From: Linum tenue
Lineage: Eukaryota > Streptophyta > Magnoliopsida > Malpighiales > Linaceae
Assembly: GCA_946122785.1 (NCBI GenBank)
Contig: CAMGYJ010000006.1
Location: 51,914,066-51,978,065, forward strand
Direction of reading: 5' to 3'
Length of the DNA: 64,000 nucleotides
The number at the start of each line of letters is the position of its first letter. Within the stretch, counting starts at the first letter, position 1. The translations under genes were made by a program, and so were the position numbers. This document shows, piece by piece, positions 45,590 to 58,365 of this stretch. A model generated the notes under the pieces. That model was not told the DNA's origin and searched no databases. It saw nothing but the letters and a program-made list of their open reading frames with translations.

Positions 45590-46840
45590 GTATACCACCA
45601 GCACCACCACCACCACCTGGTGATCCCCTCGTCCAAAGGATGGATCGCTTTGAGACCCATGTCGTGGGAGTGACTTCCCAACACGACCGGCATACCAACC
45701 TACTTGAGCAGATGCCTCATCGCCAGGGCCTCATTCCAGATGATGAGTCTGGGCCTTCGACCCAGTGAGAGGTAGCCGACGAGGGAGATATGTGACAGAG
45801 CCGATTCCTTTCGCCCCACTACTCCACTTGGAACTCTGAACTCTTTTGTTTTATTTTTCTTTCTTTTATTATGTGTGTGTAATCATAAACTACTACTATC
45901 GTATTGTGATGTGTAATAATCTTGCCCCGAGCGAGTCGTATTGTGCTTATGTATGTGTGTGTTTTGTCTTCTCCTTGAAGTGTGTGTGTGTGGGGGGGGG
46001 GTAGTTTATTCTTATGCTTGTGTGAGTGTGATTGATGGTGCTTGGATCCTTGATGTATGCCCAAATTTGAAAATTTTGAGGGCTCCAAGCAATGTTTTTA
46101 TGATCAAATTGGCCGGTTTGTAAGAGAATCTCGTATTTATTGGCATTGACCTTGAATTGTTGCATGTGATTGAGTGTGTCCTATGATGATGACTGAGAGG
46201 TGCATTAGGATAGTGCAAAAGTTTAGTTCTCATGTGTGCAAAAATGAATGGATGTATTGACTCGATTACTTGTTGATTACAATTTCCATGCATTGTGTTT
46301 TGTGAAAATGGAATGAATGATTGGGTGACTAGGCAACCATGTGAGTTTTGAGCCGATCGTTTTCTTGTGTGCTTAGATCCCTCTTACCATGGCGAGTATC
46401 ATCACAGTTGTCACTAGTGAGTATGATGGAGGCATAGGATTAGTCCACGCCCAAATGTTGATTGTCCCGAAATGTTTTATCCCCTAGTCAACCCGTTTGA
46501 GCCTTGTGACTTTGGGGGTCGTTCTCATGATTAGGAGCTTTGTGCTTGTGAGCTTAATGGTGTTTGATAGAACGACCTCCAATAGCCCGTCTCTGACTGC
46601 CGATTGCCCATCCTTTCTTCGTGTCTATACGTGTGTCGTCCTTGTGTCCCGGAGCTCTCACTTTTGATTTTCATTGAGGTTCTACATAGGAGGATTGTGC
46701 GCGGTTCTTACTAGGAATGAAAGAGAAAAGAGTAGTGTTGGAGTGAGTTTTTAAAGGAGAGCATTGTCCATTAAAAGTAGTGTGGCAAGTGTTTAACTCT
46801 CTAGTACCCCCCTCAAAAAGAAAAGAAAAAGAAAGAAAAG
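45590..46840 (+). mobile_element. Athila 3' internal region (ORF1 tail and 3' UTR)
   Basis: Matches 32030-33090 over more than 1 kb (for example GTAGCCGACGAGGGAGATATGTG and TCGCCCCACTACTCCACTTG in both). It ends in an A/G-only polypurine tract at 46815-46840 followed directly by an LTR. The ORF1 tail is decayed. A G10 run is at 45991. Confidence 0.8.
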
Positions 46841-48565
46841 TGATTCGGGTCCAATTGTACATATTTTACCCCTCATTTCTTGATAGTTTGGCTTTGAATT
46901 TCATCGTCCCTCGACATATTTCATGCTAGGTTGAGCTTGTTTTGATACATTTCTGATCCTAGCACGTGTGGAATGGTCGAGGACGAGTTTCGGGACGATT
47001 GAAGGTCAAAAAAGTGCAAAAACCAAAGAAAAGTCCAAAGTCACCGTGACAATTGCTTCGTGACAGTGAAGCGCAGGCATCCAGGAACCAACCGCAGTTC
47101 ATGGTCAGAGCTGCGAGTTCACGGTCGGCAGGACTGTGAACTGGGACCACAAACCGTGAACAGTGAGGCGTCCAGGGGGGGTTCCATAGGTTACTAACGA
47201 CAAGGTTGTTCATGATTGCTAAGACCGTGAACTTTGAGCACAAACAGTGAACCCCGGGAAGTGAAGCGGTGCATTTTGGCCATGACACCGAGTTCACAGA
47301 CGCGTTTAGGTGTTCACGATCGTGAACTGGGCGTGATCTTAGTATAAATGGAGAGCTGAAAGGAAGAAGAAGGGGGAGCTTCATTTTTAGGTTAGGTTTT
47401 CATTTTTGAGAATAAAGAGGATTCTAGTGAGAGGTTAGGGTTTCTTCTAGAGTGAGAAAGTGCATATCAAAGGAGGAAGAAGGAGCTTTGGGCTTGTTCC
47501 TAGCTAAAGGATTGAAGATTTCTTCATCTCAAGGGTGTCTCAAGCAACAAGGAGGAAAGATTGGCATCACTTCATGGTTCTTTCTTCCCCTTTTGTTGTT
47601 TTCTCTTGTCTAGCTATGGAATAGCCTACCTACTCACTTGGGTATTGTGAATCCTAGTCTCTCTATGTGTTAGGATGTAAGAACATGAACCTATTGTGTT
47701 GATTGATTATTTTATATGATATTTGAGGTATTATTCATGAATGATTGACTGTGCTAGCTTTAACTCAATATTGGGTAAAATTGACCTAGAGGGTGGAAAT
47801 CCCCTTTTGGTGCATTAGGAAGCTAGACTTCTTAGCCACTTGGGTAACCTCCTTTAGGTCGATTTAAGACCAAAATCTCAAGTATCGGAGTGGGGCCGTG
47901 CTTCCACCAGGATTGGTCCCTCCGTCGACCAGATTAAGTTCCCAGGGTTTGGTTTGCAATCCTTAGTCGGCTAGTCGAGAGGGTTAGGTTTCCTAGCCTA
48001 TCGTTGTCACCCTTAGCCGAAAGGTTAAGTGAGTTAGCTTTCTAACTTCTTTCAAAAATTCTCAATTAGCTAACTCAGAGAGTTAGGGATCTCCTTGGTT
48101 GATTGGTGAAGAGGGCTAGGTTCCCTAGCTATGAATCACAATCCTTAACCTAACGGTTAAGAGAGCTAGTTCTCCTAACTTATATTTGTTGATTTTCCTT
48201 CATTGATCGACTAAGGGAGTTTTTCCCTAGCTAGTTGCACCCACCTCGTGGTGTATGAACACGTTTTTCACACTAGAGCTTTGTTTGTTCCTTCTTAGCA
48301 TGAGACTAGAGGGAGCGATACCCGGTTGAAGTCCTCTCGAGTAGAATTCTCCTCCATTTACTTTCCTTGCTTGTTTAGTTTGTAGTTTTCTTAGTTTTAA
48401 ACCCAAAAATGTTTTGCTAGATAACAACTTAAGCGATTGAAGTAGAGGTACATGGATCGGCCCGGGTTTGACAATTAAATACTTGCCCTATACTGCACAC
48501 GGCTAGAGTTTAAAAACTTGGGCTCTGGTCGGGATATAATTCGCGATGTAGTTTTGAGCGAGTCA
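46841..48565 (+). repeat. Athila-type LTR, family A (copy A3), plus orientation
   Basis: Begins TGATTCGGGTCCAATTGTAC after the polypurine tract and ends near GAGCGAGTCA at 48565. The U3 (47040-47330) has GTTCACGG / CCGTGAAC words; the TATA region is AGTATAAATGG at about 47341. Inverse orientation to A1, A2 and A4. Confidence 0.8.
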
Positions 48566-48639
48566 AAAAGGAAAGTAGAAATAAATAAAAAAAGAGAAAC
48601 GAAAACAGGCAATAAAACGGGGTCAATAAAGCAAATAGT

Positions 48640-49320
48640 GTCGCAAAAGATTCAAAGAGTATGCTCTAAGTGGGGTTTTTTGGCATGAAAGCCAATGAAG
48701 CCCCCACATTGTTTTAGAACTCCTTCACTACCAAGTAGAAATGTGATAGCAAGAATAACCGAGGAAGAGCGCTTAAAGGTAGTTCATGATGGGTGATAGG
48801 TTGGAAGGGAGAAGCAAGGTTTTTGGTCGATGCTAGTGGCCATTGTTTTTAGGGTGAAGATGTAGGACCTCATGATGTGTTTGCCACCACCCAAAAACCT
48901 TTTCCCCATGTCCAAGACAATTTCCAGTCATTTGAACCCGTGTCTAAGACCTCCGGACAAACTAGTAATGACAACCGTCCTGTGAACTCTAACCTTTAGA
49001 GGTTGCCCCCGTGGTGAAGAGACGATAGGGATGAGAGTGATGATTGTGCACATTGTTTGAACCAAAAAGGTCCCAACCCCACTGGTCAAGAGAGTGAGTG
49101 TTTCATTCTTGCTTTGCATGTCATATCATACCCAGGTGAGGACCTTTGTTGCCCATTCGTTTGTTCCTTGGACTTGATTTAGACGATGATAAATTTCGTT
49201 CGGAAGTTCGAAGCAAGACATACCATGAACCGGCATATTAGTGGTAAATGTTCTAATAAGAGTGTTTTTACCATCTTTAGACTAGGTACGTTGCTTCCAC
49301 CCATCTAATTTTTTAATGAA
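48640..49320 (-). pseudogene. LINE reverse transcriptase C-terminal scrap
   Basis: At 49320-49150 the minus strand reads KLDGWK, (Q)RT, stop, SKDGKNTLIRTF, TTNMPVHGMSCFELPNEIY, matching the K-L-x-G-W-K...GR(x)TLI...PxYxMSCFxLP block of plant LINE RT. The rest to 48640 has many shifts and no clear motif. Confidence 0.6.
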
Positions 49321-49324
49321 CTTC

Positions 49325-51079
49325 TGACTCGCTCTGACTATCACAATAAAATCCTACCTAAGGTCCAAGTATAAAACTTAGATGAGTGCAATATAGGGCA
49401 AGTTGTTTAAATATCGACCCGGGCCGGTCCATGTATAGCTACTTCGACTGTTTGAACCATTATCTACCGGATTGGTTTTGGTGAAAACAAAGGTCTAAAA
49501 CTAAATTGCTTTGTAAAGGTAATATGGATTTGACTCTAGTTGAGAAAGCTTCACCCGGGTATTGCTCCCCCTAGCTAACAATTATGACTTGAAGAATCGA
49601 ATGACCGTGTGTGGTTAGGGGGTCATAAACCGCAGGAAAGTCTAAGAAGAATTCGAAGCTACCCTCTTAGCCTCTAGGTTGAAGAATGGGATACGATCCA
49701 AGCCACTAATGTGACCCTCTCAACCTATCAACTAAGGAATGGTTAGACTTCACCCTCGAATTGGAGTTCGGGCGGCCACCGTCAACCAAACCCTAAGTGC
49801 TAACGTGAATTAGGAGGTTTTTCCTTTAACTAACCTAGAACAGGAGGCATAGAATGCCCAAGGAGACTTATCTCTAATAGAGCATCTTAAGTTAAGGAGG
49901 GTTCTCTCTAAACTAGCTTAGGAGGCAGTGGATGCCCAAGGAAACCCATCTCGAGATGAGCCTCTTAGGTTAAGGAGGGTTCTCTCTAAACTAGTTTAGG
50001 AGATGTTGAATGCCCCAGGAAACCGAGCCTCTTGGGCAAAGGAGGTTTCCTCTCTAAACTAGCCTAGGAGGCATGAAATGCCCAAGAACACCCAATGAGC
50101 CTCCTAACCTAAGGAGGTCTCCTCTCTAAGCTAGGTTAGAATGAAAATTAGATTGATAGGCTTTCACACAACACAATCATTTCTGAATAATACCTCCACA
50201 TTCACATTAAAACACAACAACACACCAATCATTCAATTCATACAAGCATTCATAGAATTGTAGCTAGGGTTTACAAACCCCCAAGTGAAAGAAGGGACTA
50301 CTCCATGCTAGGAGAAGGGAAAACACGAGAGAGGGAAAGGGAAACCATCAAGAAGATGCAATCCTTGCTCCTTGTGCTGAAGAAATCCTCCTTTGGGGAA
50401 GAAATTCCCAAAACCTTGCTTGGAGAAGAAACCCTAGCTTTTCCTCTTCTTTGGTTAGTCACTTTCTCACTCTAAAATATGAAGAAGGAGAAGTTTCTCA
50501 CTCTAGGTCTCTCTCACCCCTTTCTTCTTCCTTTCAGCAAATCTTTTAAATATCGGATCAGATTCTTTTTCTTTATCTTGTATCTTGATCTGTTCGTACG
50601 ATAGATAGGAAAAAATCTACCGGACATTCCAAAATTCGACCGATGAAATTCAGAGATCGCCTGAGTTCACAGTCGTGAACATTGAAATGCGTCCGTGAAC
50701 TAAGTGCTGCGACCAAAACACACCACTTCATGTGCTCGGGTTCACGGTCAGTGGTCTCTGTGGCGACCGTGAACTGCCTGGGCGTCAGTACCTAAAAACC
50801 CCCTCTGTTTTCTCCTCGCTTCACGGGTCATGGCTCCAGTTCACGGTCATGTACGACCGTGAACTCCAACGTCTGGCCGTGCACAGCGGCTGTCTCCACC
50901 TCTTTGCCCGGTCTTTGCTCCTTTTCTTCCATCTTTCGACTCCGGGTTTTGTTTTACCTGTTAGGATATGAAACACACTAAAACACAAGGAACCTCGCGT
51001 AAAACCAACCTTTTTGGAGTTCAATTGCAACAAACATCAAAGAGAACCGGGATAAAAATTGTACAATAAGGCCCGAATA
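49325..51079 (-). repeat. Athila-type LTR, family A (copy A4), minus orientation
   Basis: On the minus strand it starts TATTCGGGCCTTATTGTACA at 51079, after a polypurine tract (51080-51100, TAAGTGTGTGGGAG), and ends near GAGCGAGTCA at 49325. The U3 (50650-50880) carries TTCACGGTC / GACCGTGAA pairs. At 49800-50110 a ~75-bp unit ending in CTCTCTAAACTAG(C/T)(T/C)TAGGAGG is repeated three or four times. Confidence 0.8.
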
Positions 51080-51253
51080 CTCCCACACACTTAGACGTTT
51101 ACTAGTCCCCAAGCAAATCTTTTCACACAAGGTAATCTCTCAACCTAACAAAATGCTTTGGGGATAAATCAAAGGACACAAAGTGGCGAATCTCAATGAC
51201 TATTGTCAATTAACACATGACCGTTACTTAGCTTCAATCTACAAAGGGAGAAG

Positions 51254-52630
51254 ATTCAATCATAGATCATAATTGGAAGCCCATGTAGTGTCCAATCCCT
51301 CATGGGGTCCAGAACCTATTACCCCATTGGTTTGCTTCTCTAATCCACTCGATTCCCCAATGGTCTCTTTCTTTATTAGGGAGAGTATAGGGGAATGGCA
51401 TATCCCGAGATTTCAATACTGCTTTCACTCTCGACCAATCACCCTTATATGTCAAACCCCTCTCCCATGACTCCAACAGAAAGACACTAGGATTTGGCAC
51501 TTTACTAAGAATGGCGTATACACAGTTAAATCTGGCTATCACTTGGCATTGTAAATCTCCTTAGCATCTAGTCACAAATCCATGGCTCTAATGATTGACC
51601 CTTCTATCTGGAAAAGACTTGGGATATTCAAATCCCTCCTAGATTGGAATTCTTCATCTAGCAATGTCTGAAAGTGATTTTGCATATAACAATGGACCTT
51701 GAGTCACGTGAAGTTAATTATCAAACCCGATGCCCTATCTGTTGGAGGCGACGGGAGAGTGTCGAACAATTGTTCTTTGGATGCCCATTGGCCACCAAGT
51801 TGTGGTCCCTTATGGGTTTAAATAATCTCATTGCTTTGTCCCCGACTATGAATTTCAGTCTTTGGTGGCGACAAGTTATGCTTTCTAATCACCCCAAACC
51901 CATGTCTCCAATACGCTTGCATATTATGGAGAATCTAGAAGTCTCGTAATAAGATGGTCTTTGAAAATTATCAACCCCATGCCTGGTTCCTAGCTCAATC
52001 GTTAATGTTTTTTCCAAGTTCTTGAAGTGTTCTCTACATTCCCTCCCTCTCAACTCTCAAGTCCTACCTCCTCGCCTCTCGTCGACCCGTCCTGCCTTTT
52101 GGGTTCCTCCCGCTGGTGATTTCTTGAAGATCAACTTTGATGTCGTTGTTCGTGATTCTGGTTGTTCGTCTGACCTCGTTGTTAGTGGGACAGACGTGCA
52201 TGTCGTGTTGGCAGTAGGGCTCCTTCATTCAGGAGTTGTCGACCCCAACCTCGCTCAACTACTTGGTGCAAGTGATACCATTTCACTTATCGTCTCCAAA
52301 TCCTTGCTTCGAGTCATAAGGAGATTCTGAAGTGGTTGTTCATTAGCTTCTCCAAGGAGTGACAATGGATTCCCTAGGAGGACCTATGCTTTGTGATTGC
52401 TTTCATCGTTTATCCTCATTGTCTATCTGTATAGAGTTTAGGGAGGTTCCTAGAACTAAAAACGAGGTTGCCCTTAGAGTTACGCGTAAGGCCTTTTCCT
52501 TCTCTCCTCTTGAGTTAGTTTCCTTTAACTTTGTAGAGTGGCTTCAGTGAGGTGTTTCTCTTAGAGGGTTCCTAGGTGGACTGTGTTGATTTCTTACTAT
52601 CAATTATCATTACTTGGAGAAAAAAAAAAC
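51254..52630 (+). mobile_element. LINE 3' fragment: zf-RVT and RNase H-like domains
   Basis: Frame fragments in order: FIRESIGEWHIPRFQYCF (51400), IWHFTKNGVYTVKSGYHLAL (51490-51540), the zinc-binding CPICWRRRESVEQLFFGCPL (51735-51795) then KLWSLMGLNN, and the RNase H-like FWVPPAGDFLKINFDVVVRD (52100-52160) and FREVPRTKNEVALRV (52436-52480). Ends with GAGAAAAAAAAAAC at 52616-52630. Several stops and shifts. This is the usual C-terminal half of a 5'-truncated plant LINE. Confidence 0.8.
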
Positions 52631-53700
52631 ATTTCTACAAAACGAAAAACCTCCGAAGTCCCCGAATCTTAAAATACTAAACAAACCATGACGATCAAAA
52701 TCCCGACGATCTCAACCAACAATCGCCTCCTCCACCTCTCCGCTTGTTGTCTTCGTCTCTCCCTCCACAAATCTAAACCACCCTACATCCTCTTCTCCAA
52801 TGGAGACTTTATTTCTCTCACCATTGTCGAGACCTCTCTCGACTTCGACCACTCACCACCGATCTCCCCAACGATGCCGCCTTGAACCATCCTCTGCTCC
52901 ACATACTACCTGTCATCAAAATTGAAACCAGACGATGGCACAAACGACGTGGATGCTTCGATTTCCCAACAATATCCAAATATCCCAAATCCCTAACCAT
53001 TTTCTATCTCTCTCTTTCATTCATTTAAATGCCAAAAATCATCATTCTCAAACTCAATCGGTCGAGCACTAGACAACGCCTACTCTTCTGAATCCAAATC
53101 CAATTGTAATTTTAAGCGCCTAGTCAGACAGTCCCGAGATTAGATAACGAATGACTGATCAATCTTCTCTTATACACTTATCCTTCTGCATAGATCCAAT
53201 CCAGGAGATTCAACGGGTTAAAAATCTAATCCTTATGGTAATTTGGTTGTTGGTTGGTTGATAACAAATTGATTCCTTTATTTAGGCCCCCTATGTGTTT
53301 CTGTATTGCACATTTCTCTTTAGTTTAGGTACCTTGTTTCTCTCACAAGACTCTGGTTATGCTAATACCCACTGTTGTCTTCTTCGTTCTCTTTGGTTGA
53401 TTGTTGTTTTAATTGTCTTTTCTTTTGTTGCCTCTGTTATTCCTATATTAATTAATTTAAAATATAATAACTGTTATTAAATTGAACTATAATCGACAAT
53501 TCGTTGAAGCTGGATATCATATTCAACATCCACTGTCCAATATAGTAATTATGTATAATGCGATGAAGATTAAGAATCCAAAAATATATGGTTTCCTTAT
53601 ATGTTGCCTTTTTATCTTGTTTTAATGGATACTTCAATTTACGATTATGCTCATAAAGTATTGATTCTATGATTTATTTATGTAGTCGGAGGGTTGAATC
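52631..53700. other. No gene recognised
   Basis: 52688-52885 has a 65-codon C-rich frame (MTIKIPTISTNNRLLHLSAC...) that looks like host 5' coding sequence but has no known match to me. 53150-53700 is AT-rich. Confidence 0.35.
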
Positions 53701-55113
53701 ACATTAAGATGATCTTCTCTAATTCATCCTAACTCTGCCTTTGACCTTAATGGCATTCCAGCAGGTCAAACTCAAATACCAGTTGCAGTTGAGGTGCATA
53801 ATCAGCTTGAAAATGGAACCAAGAATAATGTTGTTAATGATATGTCTAACAATGTGAAAGGCGGAAATGAAGGGAAAGTCTATTCTGAATGGTGGCATCA
53901 TTAAGTCAAAATATAAGTTAACAAGGTTGAAAAGGCAAAATGAAAATATTGCAAGCTCTTAAGGCAACTATGAAAGATGCCTCAAATGAAAGGTTCTCGT
54001 CGATATAAGGAAACAACTCTTACAAGCCGATTCCAACAAGGATAAATTTCACCTTTCCTCATTCAACTTTGATCAATAAAATTCTTGAAAAGAACTTGCG
54101 AAGGCGATTATAAAGCACAAGTACTCTCTTTCTATTATTGATCATGAAGTCTTCAGGAGTTTTGTTGCAAGCTTGAACATGTTATTCAAGATGGTTAGTA
54201 TAAACACCATCAAGAAGGACTGTCTCACCATCTATGGCCTTGAAAGAGAGGCCACTATGCAACTTCTGAACAAAAATAAAAGTTGTGTGGCCTTAGCTAC
54301 TGATATGTGAACATCAACTTCTTAAAAGAAGGAACTTATGGTTGTCACCACATACCAGTGATGTCCTTGCCGGAGCATGTTGAACTGTATGTTGCAATGA
54401 AATGTTGACAATAAGTTATATGCTATCACAATGGATGATTGCTCAACTAATGATGCAATGATGTCACAAGTGTCAGAGAAACTTATAGGGAAGTCCTTTC
54501 AACTTGGAGGTACGATGACTCACATGTGATGTTCATGGCATATACTGAATATGATTGTGAAAGAAGGGCTGAAGGTCATTGGACCAATAATTGAAAAGAT
54601 TCAAAATAGTGTCTAGTTCTAGTTGGAGATACCAAAATTATGGGACAGGTTTGAGAATGATGCTCATCAATTACGTACTGAGTTTGGTAAAGAGCTAATC
54701 CTTGATTGCGATATCCATTGGAATTCAACTTACATTATGCTAGCAATTGCAATCAAATACAAAGATATTTTTATTAGGATGAAGAATCTTGAACCAAAAT
54801 TTAAATGCTCTTCAAGTGAATATGAGTGGAGCTTAACTAAGGAATTTGTGATAAGCTAGATATATTCTATAAGGCCATTCAAGTATTCTCTGGCACGAAC
54901 TATCCTATTGCAAACTTGTTTTTCCCTATCGTTTGCAAAATTAAGTTGGCTTTGAAACAATGGGTTAATTGTAGTGTTGAAGTCATTGAGTCTATGTCCT
55001 CGAAAATGATAGAAAATATGATCAGTATTGGTTAGAGGTGCATATGTTGATGGGGGTTTCAACGATTCATGATCCAATATACAAGACTGAGGTGCTTCCA
55101 TGTTAGTTTCCTC

Positions 55114-55139
55114 ATATATATATATATATATATATATAT
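55114..55139. repeat. (TA)n microsatellite, left of the MITE
   Basis: About 13 TA units directly before the inverted terminal repeat at 55140. Confidence 0.95.
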
Positions 55140-55541
55140 GGGAGTTCTACGGTACCCAGGGTGAAATTCAGGATACCACATACCCTGAGTATGAAAACGC
55201 TATTCAGACCATGAATTGACTGATCTTTCGGACATAATACTATACTCTAACCCTTAAAGATCAAAATCTATGTCTTAGTTCTCTAAATCTAATACTCCAA
55301 GATCAATTTAATTAGAATAATAATCGACGGTTATGATTCGTCCAAATAAAGGCCAAAAAAGAATGCACCATCTTAGGGTTTATAGTTTATAATTTAGATA
55401 ATTAGGAACTAGGGTTCACTCATTAAGGGTTAGGGTATAGTATCAGGTTCAAAAATCCTGCTAATTCGAGGTCTAGATAGCATTTTCATACTCAAGGTAT
55501 GTGGTACCCTAGATTTCACCCGGGGTACCGTAGAAGGCACC
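55140..55541. mobile_element. MITE inserted in a TA microsatellite (Micron-like)
   Basis: Left end TTCTACGGTACCCAGGGTGA with ACCACATACCCTGAGTATG further in; the complement of the right end is TTCTACGGTACCCCGGGTGA with ACCACATACCTTGAGTATG. The TIR runs about 75 bp. TA tracts on both sides (55114-55139 and 55542-55569) match the habit of rice Micron elements of residing in (TA)n. No coding capacity. Confidence 0.8.
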
Positions 55542-55569
55542 ATATATATATATATATATATATATATAA
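55542..55569. repeat. (AT)n microsatellite, right of the MITE
   Basis: About 14 AT units; the counterpart of the left TA tract. Confidence 0.95.
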
Positions 55570-56849
55570 AGAAAGCAGCTCCATTGAGATAGAGATGATA
55601 ATCGGAGTCCATCGTGAATTGATTATGGAATATGAGAGGAAAGAAAGAGAAAATGAACAAATAAATATAAATGGTCAGAGTATGGAGTCCATCATGAGTA
55701 TTCAAGTGTCATTTCGTTTTAAATTTGATGCTTATACTGCTCAAAAGTAAAGGAAACAACCTGAGAGATTGGAGCTAAATGTTTATTTGGATTGTGAAAT
55801 TATAAGAGGTGTTGCTTATTTAGATGTATTGAGTTGGTGGAAATCAAATAGGGGCAAATATCATGTCTTGCACAAGGTTGCTAGAGATTTTCTCTCTATT
55901 CCAACATCTACAGTAGCTTTGGAGCCCGCTTTTAGCACAAGAAGAAGGGTCATTGGCCCTCATCACAGTAAGCCTTCACCCGATGAACATAGAAGCCCTA
56001 ATGTTTGCACATAATTGGCTATTGACAAGTTCAAAATTTAACCTTTTATTTACTATTGTAGTATAATACATAATAGGTTGTTCAATGTATATTTCAAACT
56101 CTATTTTCATTATGATACAAAGCATCCATCAAATGGACACTCACTTTCAACAAATGTAGAAGATTCAGAAAATGAGCTAGAAGACACAGCCGATGAGCTT
56201 AAGATAAGCTAATTGTTTAAACAACCCCTTAGAAATTTCATATTCATCTATTTGTGGTAATGCTTTTGAGTTTCGATGATTATGCTATATTTTTCTCTTT
56301 ATTATTGTGGTTATGTTATACTATTATGTTCATTGTTTTCTATATTGTTATGTTTTGTTTATGTTTATGTAGAATGGAAAGGCATGATTTTGTGTTGCTG
56401 AAGGCTTATTAAAGCTTATTTTTTTATGTTTATACGACATGCATCAGCACGATTTTGTGGGATTATTTATGCAATTCATTTTGTTGTTATAGATTATAGA
56501 ATTAGATGCTTTGATTTATTTTAATCAGCATGACTTTGGTGTTATGTTGTATGATTAAGAATTTTGATACATATATTAACTGAAAGTATGGGGCGAGCTG
56601 GGGCAAACCCGTCCCGTACAGGGCTGGTCATGAGCCACGAAGTAAAGGCCCATAGCATGTCCTCGGACTGGGGGCGGATCCAATAGTAAAAGGGCATGGC
56701 GGGTATGGGGGTATTACACTACCTGCACTGTTCTGGACTCATTATCATCCATACTTCCAAGAAGCATGATCGTTAGGATCTATACCATGAAAACCTACAA
56801 CGTAAAAAGAAATAAAATGCATTATTGTCATTAATTCTGTACAAAAATC

Positions 56850-57230
56850 ATACCATGTCGTATACAGTGGTAACCAAAAACAACCATAAAACCATTTAAC
56901 AATAAGAAAAACTTACATAATGATATGCAACATGGTATCACCAAAGCATACTACTATGTTATGCTACTGTAATATAATTATATTCAACATCCTATTACTA
57001 ACGCATATCAACATGGTGTGCTATGGTAAAAATAATTCTATTCACAAACCATACCACCATGGTATGCTATGATAAAAAAAAATCATTCACATACTATTAT
57101 CAAACAATACCACCATGGTATGCTATGATAATATTAACACATTCAACAAATACAACCAAAGTAAGAAATGAAAAATTCACATAATTCTATTGATATGCAT
57201 TATACAAAAAAATACCACATGGAATGATAT
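56850..57230. repeat. Degenerate tandem repeat with CATGGTATGCTATG core
   Basis: The words CCATGGTATGCTATGATAA (57053, 57113) and related forms at 56930, 56965, 57015 and 57218 recur at about 50-70 bp spacing. No coding content. The adjoining 56580-56740 is G-rich (GGGGCGAGCTGGGGCAAACC) and may be the 3' end of the hAT element. Confidence 0.6.
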
Positions 57231-57539
57231 GATAACAAACATATTCAAACTTCGCCTTACCAATAACCATTTGTATAGCATACTTCTTGATTCAATAGTG
57301 ATAGAAGAAGAACCAAATACATTAAATGAAGCAATCTCATTATGATTAACATCAATCATTGCACTAGCCAACAAAAAAAAAATTAAGTCTAAGATCAAAC
57401 ACCACGGAAACATGCAAAAGATTGGAAAAAAACTACTGATTAATCAACTAAACCAAACAACATACACAAAACACAATAAAACACAAAGAAATTGATAATC
57501 GAGCTCAACTACCTGACTAGAGAAAGGTAAGCTCAAAAT

Positions 57540-58365
57540 AGAGAGAACAAAAGAAAAATTGAAGTATCCTACAAATAAAATAAAAAACGAATTTCGACAA
57601 CTTTTTGAGCTAGAACCTAACCTAACGGTGGGAAGTTGGATCTGCGAAGTTATGGAAAAGGTGGACGATGAAATTTTGGGAAACTTTGGAATGGTGTTAT
57701 GGTCAATTTGGAACGAACGGAACAACCACTGTTCAATAACAAGAAAGCGGAGGAATGGGAGGTTGTGGGCAAGGCAGTGGAATACCGGGAGGAGTTCAAT
57801 TCACATCACACAAAGCAAATCATGAACGGAGAGGAGCACCACCATACATGGGAACCGCCGCCGGCGGGTTAGATCAAAGTGAATGTGGATACAACAGTTT
57901 TGAAAGGAGAAGGAACAGGCTTCAAAGCAGTGCCCCACGACGAGAATGGGAACTTCCTGCTGGCAGCAGTGCGAAGGGAGTGAATCCAATGGCCATCGGA
58001 ACTAGCGGAGCTCAAGGCTATCAAATTTGGCATTAGAATGGCTGAACAGAATGGAATCAACCTAGTGGTGGTGGAAACAGATTGCCAGACCACATTTCTT
58101 GCCCTAGGAAAACCAGCATCGACAAGAACAGATAGGGAGGTCATAATCCTCGATCTGAAGGTTGAGGCAGAGAGGTTAGGGATAATTCAGTGGCGTTTTG
58201 CCAAACGAGAATGTAACGTTGCAGCCCAGTGTTTGGCCCACATTAAGTGTAATTGGGAGGCCCAAGTATGTTGGACAACCAGGCCAACTGTTTTTCTCCT
58301 ACCAATTTTAGATAAGGAGTCTATTCTACATTAATAAATAAACAAATATTCCTATAAAAAAAATA
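57540..58365 (+). mobile_element. LINE 3' fragment, RNase H-like domain
   Basis: FGMVLWSIWNERNN at about 57685 is the WxxWxxRN block between zf-RVT and RNase H. The RNase H-like part follows: KVNVDTTVLKGEGTGFKAV (57870-57930), ELAELKAIKFGIRMAEQNGI (58010-58060), LVVVETDCQTTF (58065) and RECNVAAQCLAHI (58206). It ends DKESILH, two stops and an A7 run at 58358. There is a shift near 57980. Different LINE subfamily from the 51254 and 8737 copies. Confidence 0.8.

Larger units (their letters stand above)
53740..56220 (+). pseudogene. hAT transposase (BED/RICESLEEPER type), decayed
   Basis: Fragments in order: LAKAIIKHKYSFSIIDHEVF then NTIKKDCLTIYG (54090-54240), LATDM, stop (TGG to TGA), TST (54295), ITMDDCSTNDAMMSQ (54425), HILNMIVKEGLKVI (54541), LDCDIHWNSTYIML (54700-54745), and the C-terminal dimerisation domain with YLDVLSWWKSNRGKYHVLHK, ARDFLSIPTSTVALEPAFS and RRVIGPHHSKPSP (55810-55985). 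This is the order of plant hAT transposases. Stops and shifts are frequent. A MITE flanked by TA repeats (55114-55569) splits it before the dimerisation domain. Confidence 0.85.

Noticed and set aside
45152..45673. 173-codon plus-strand frame
   Set aside because: The minus strand of the same interval encodes LINE zf-RVT motifs, and the 3' part overlaps an Athila tail, so it is an antisense shadow.
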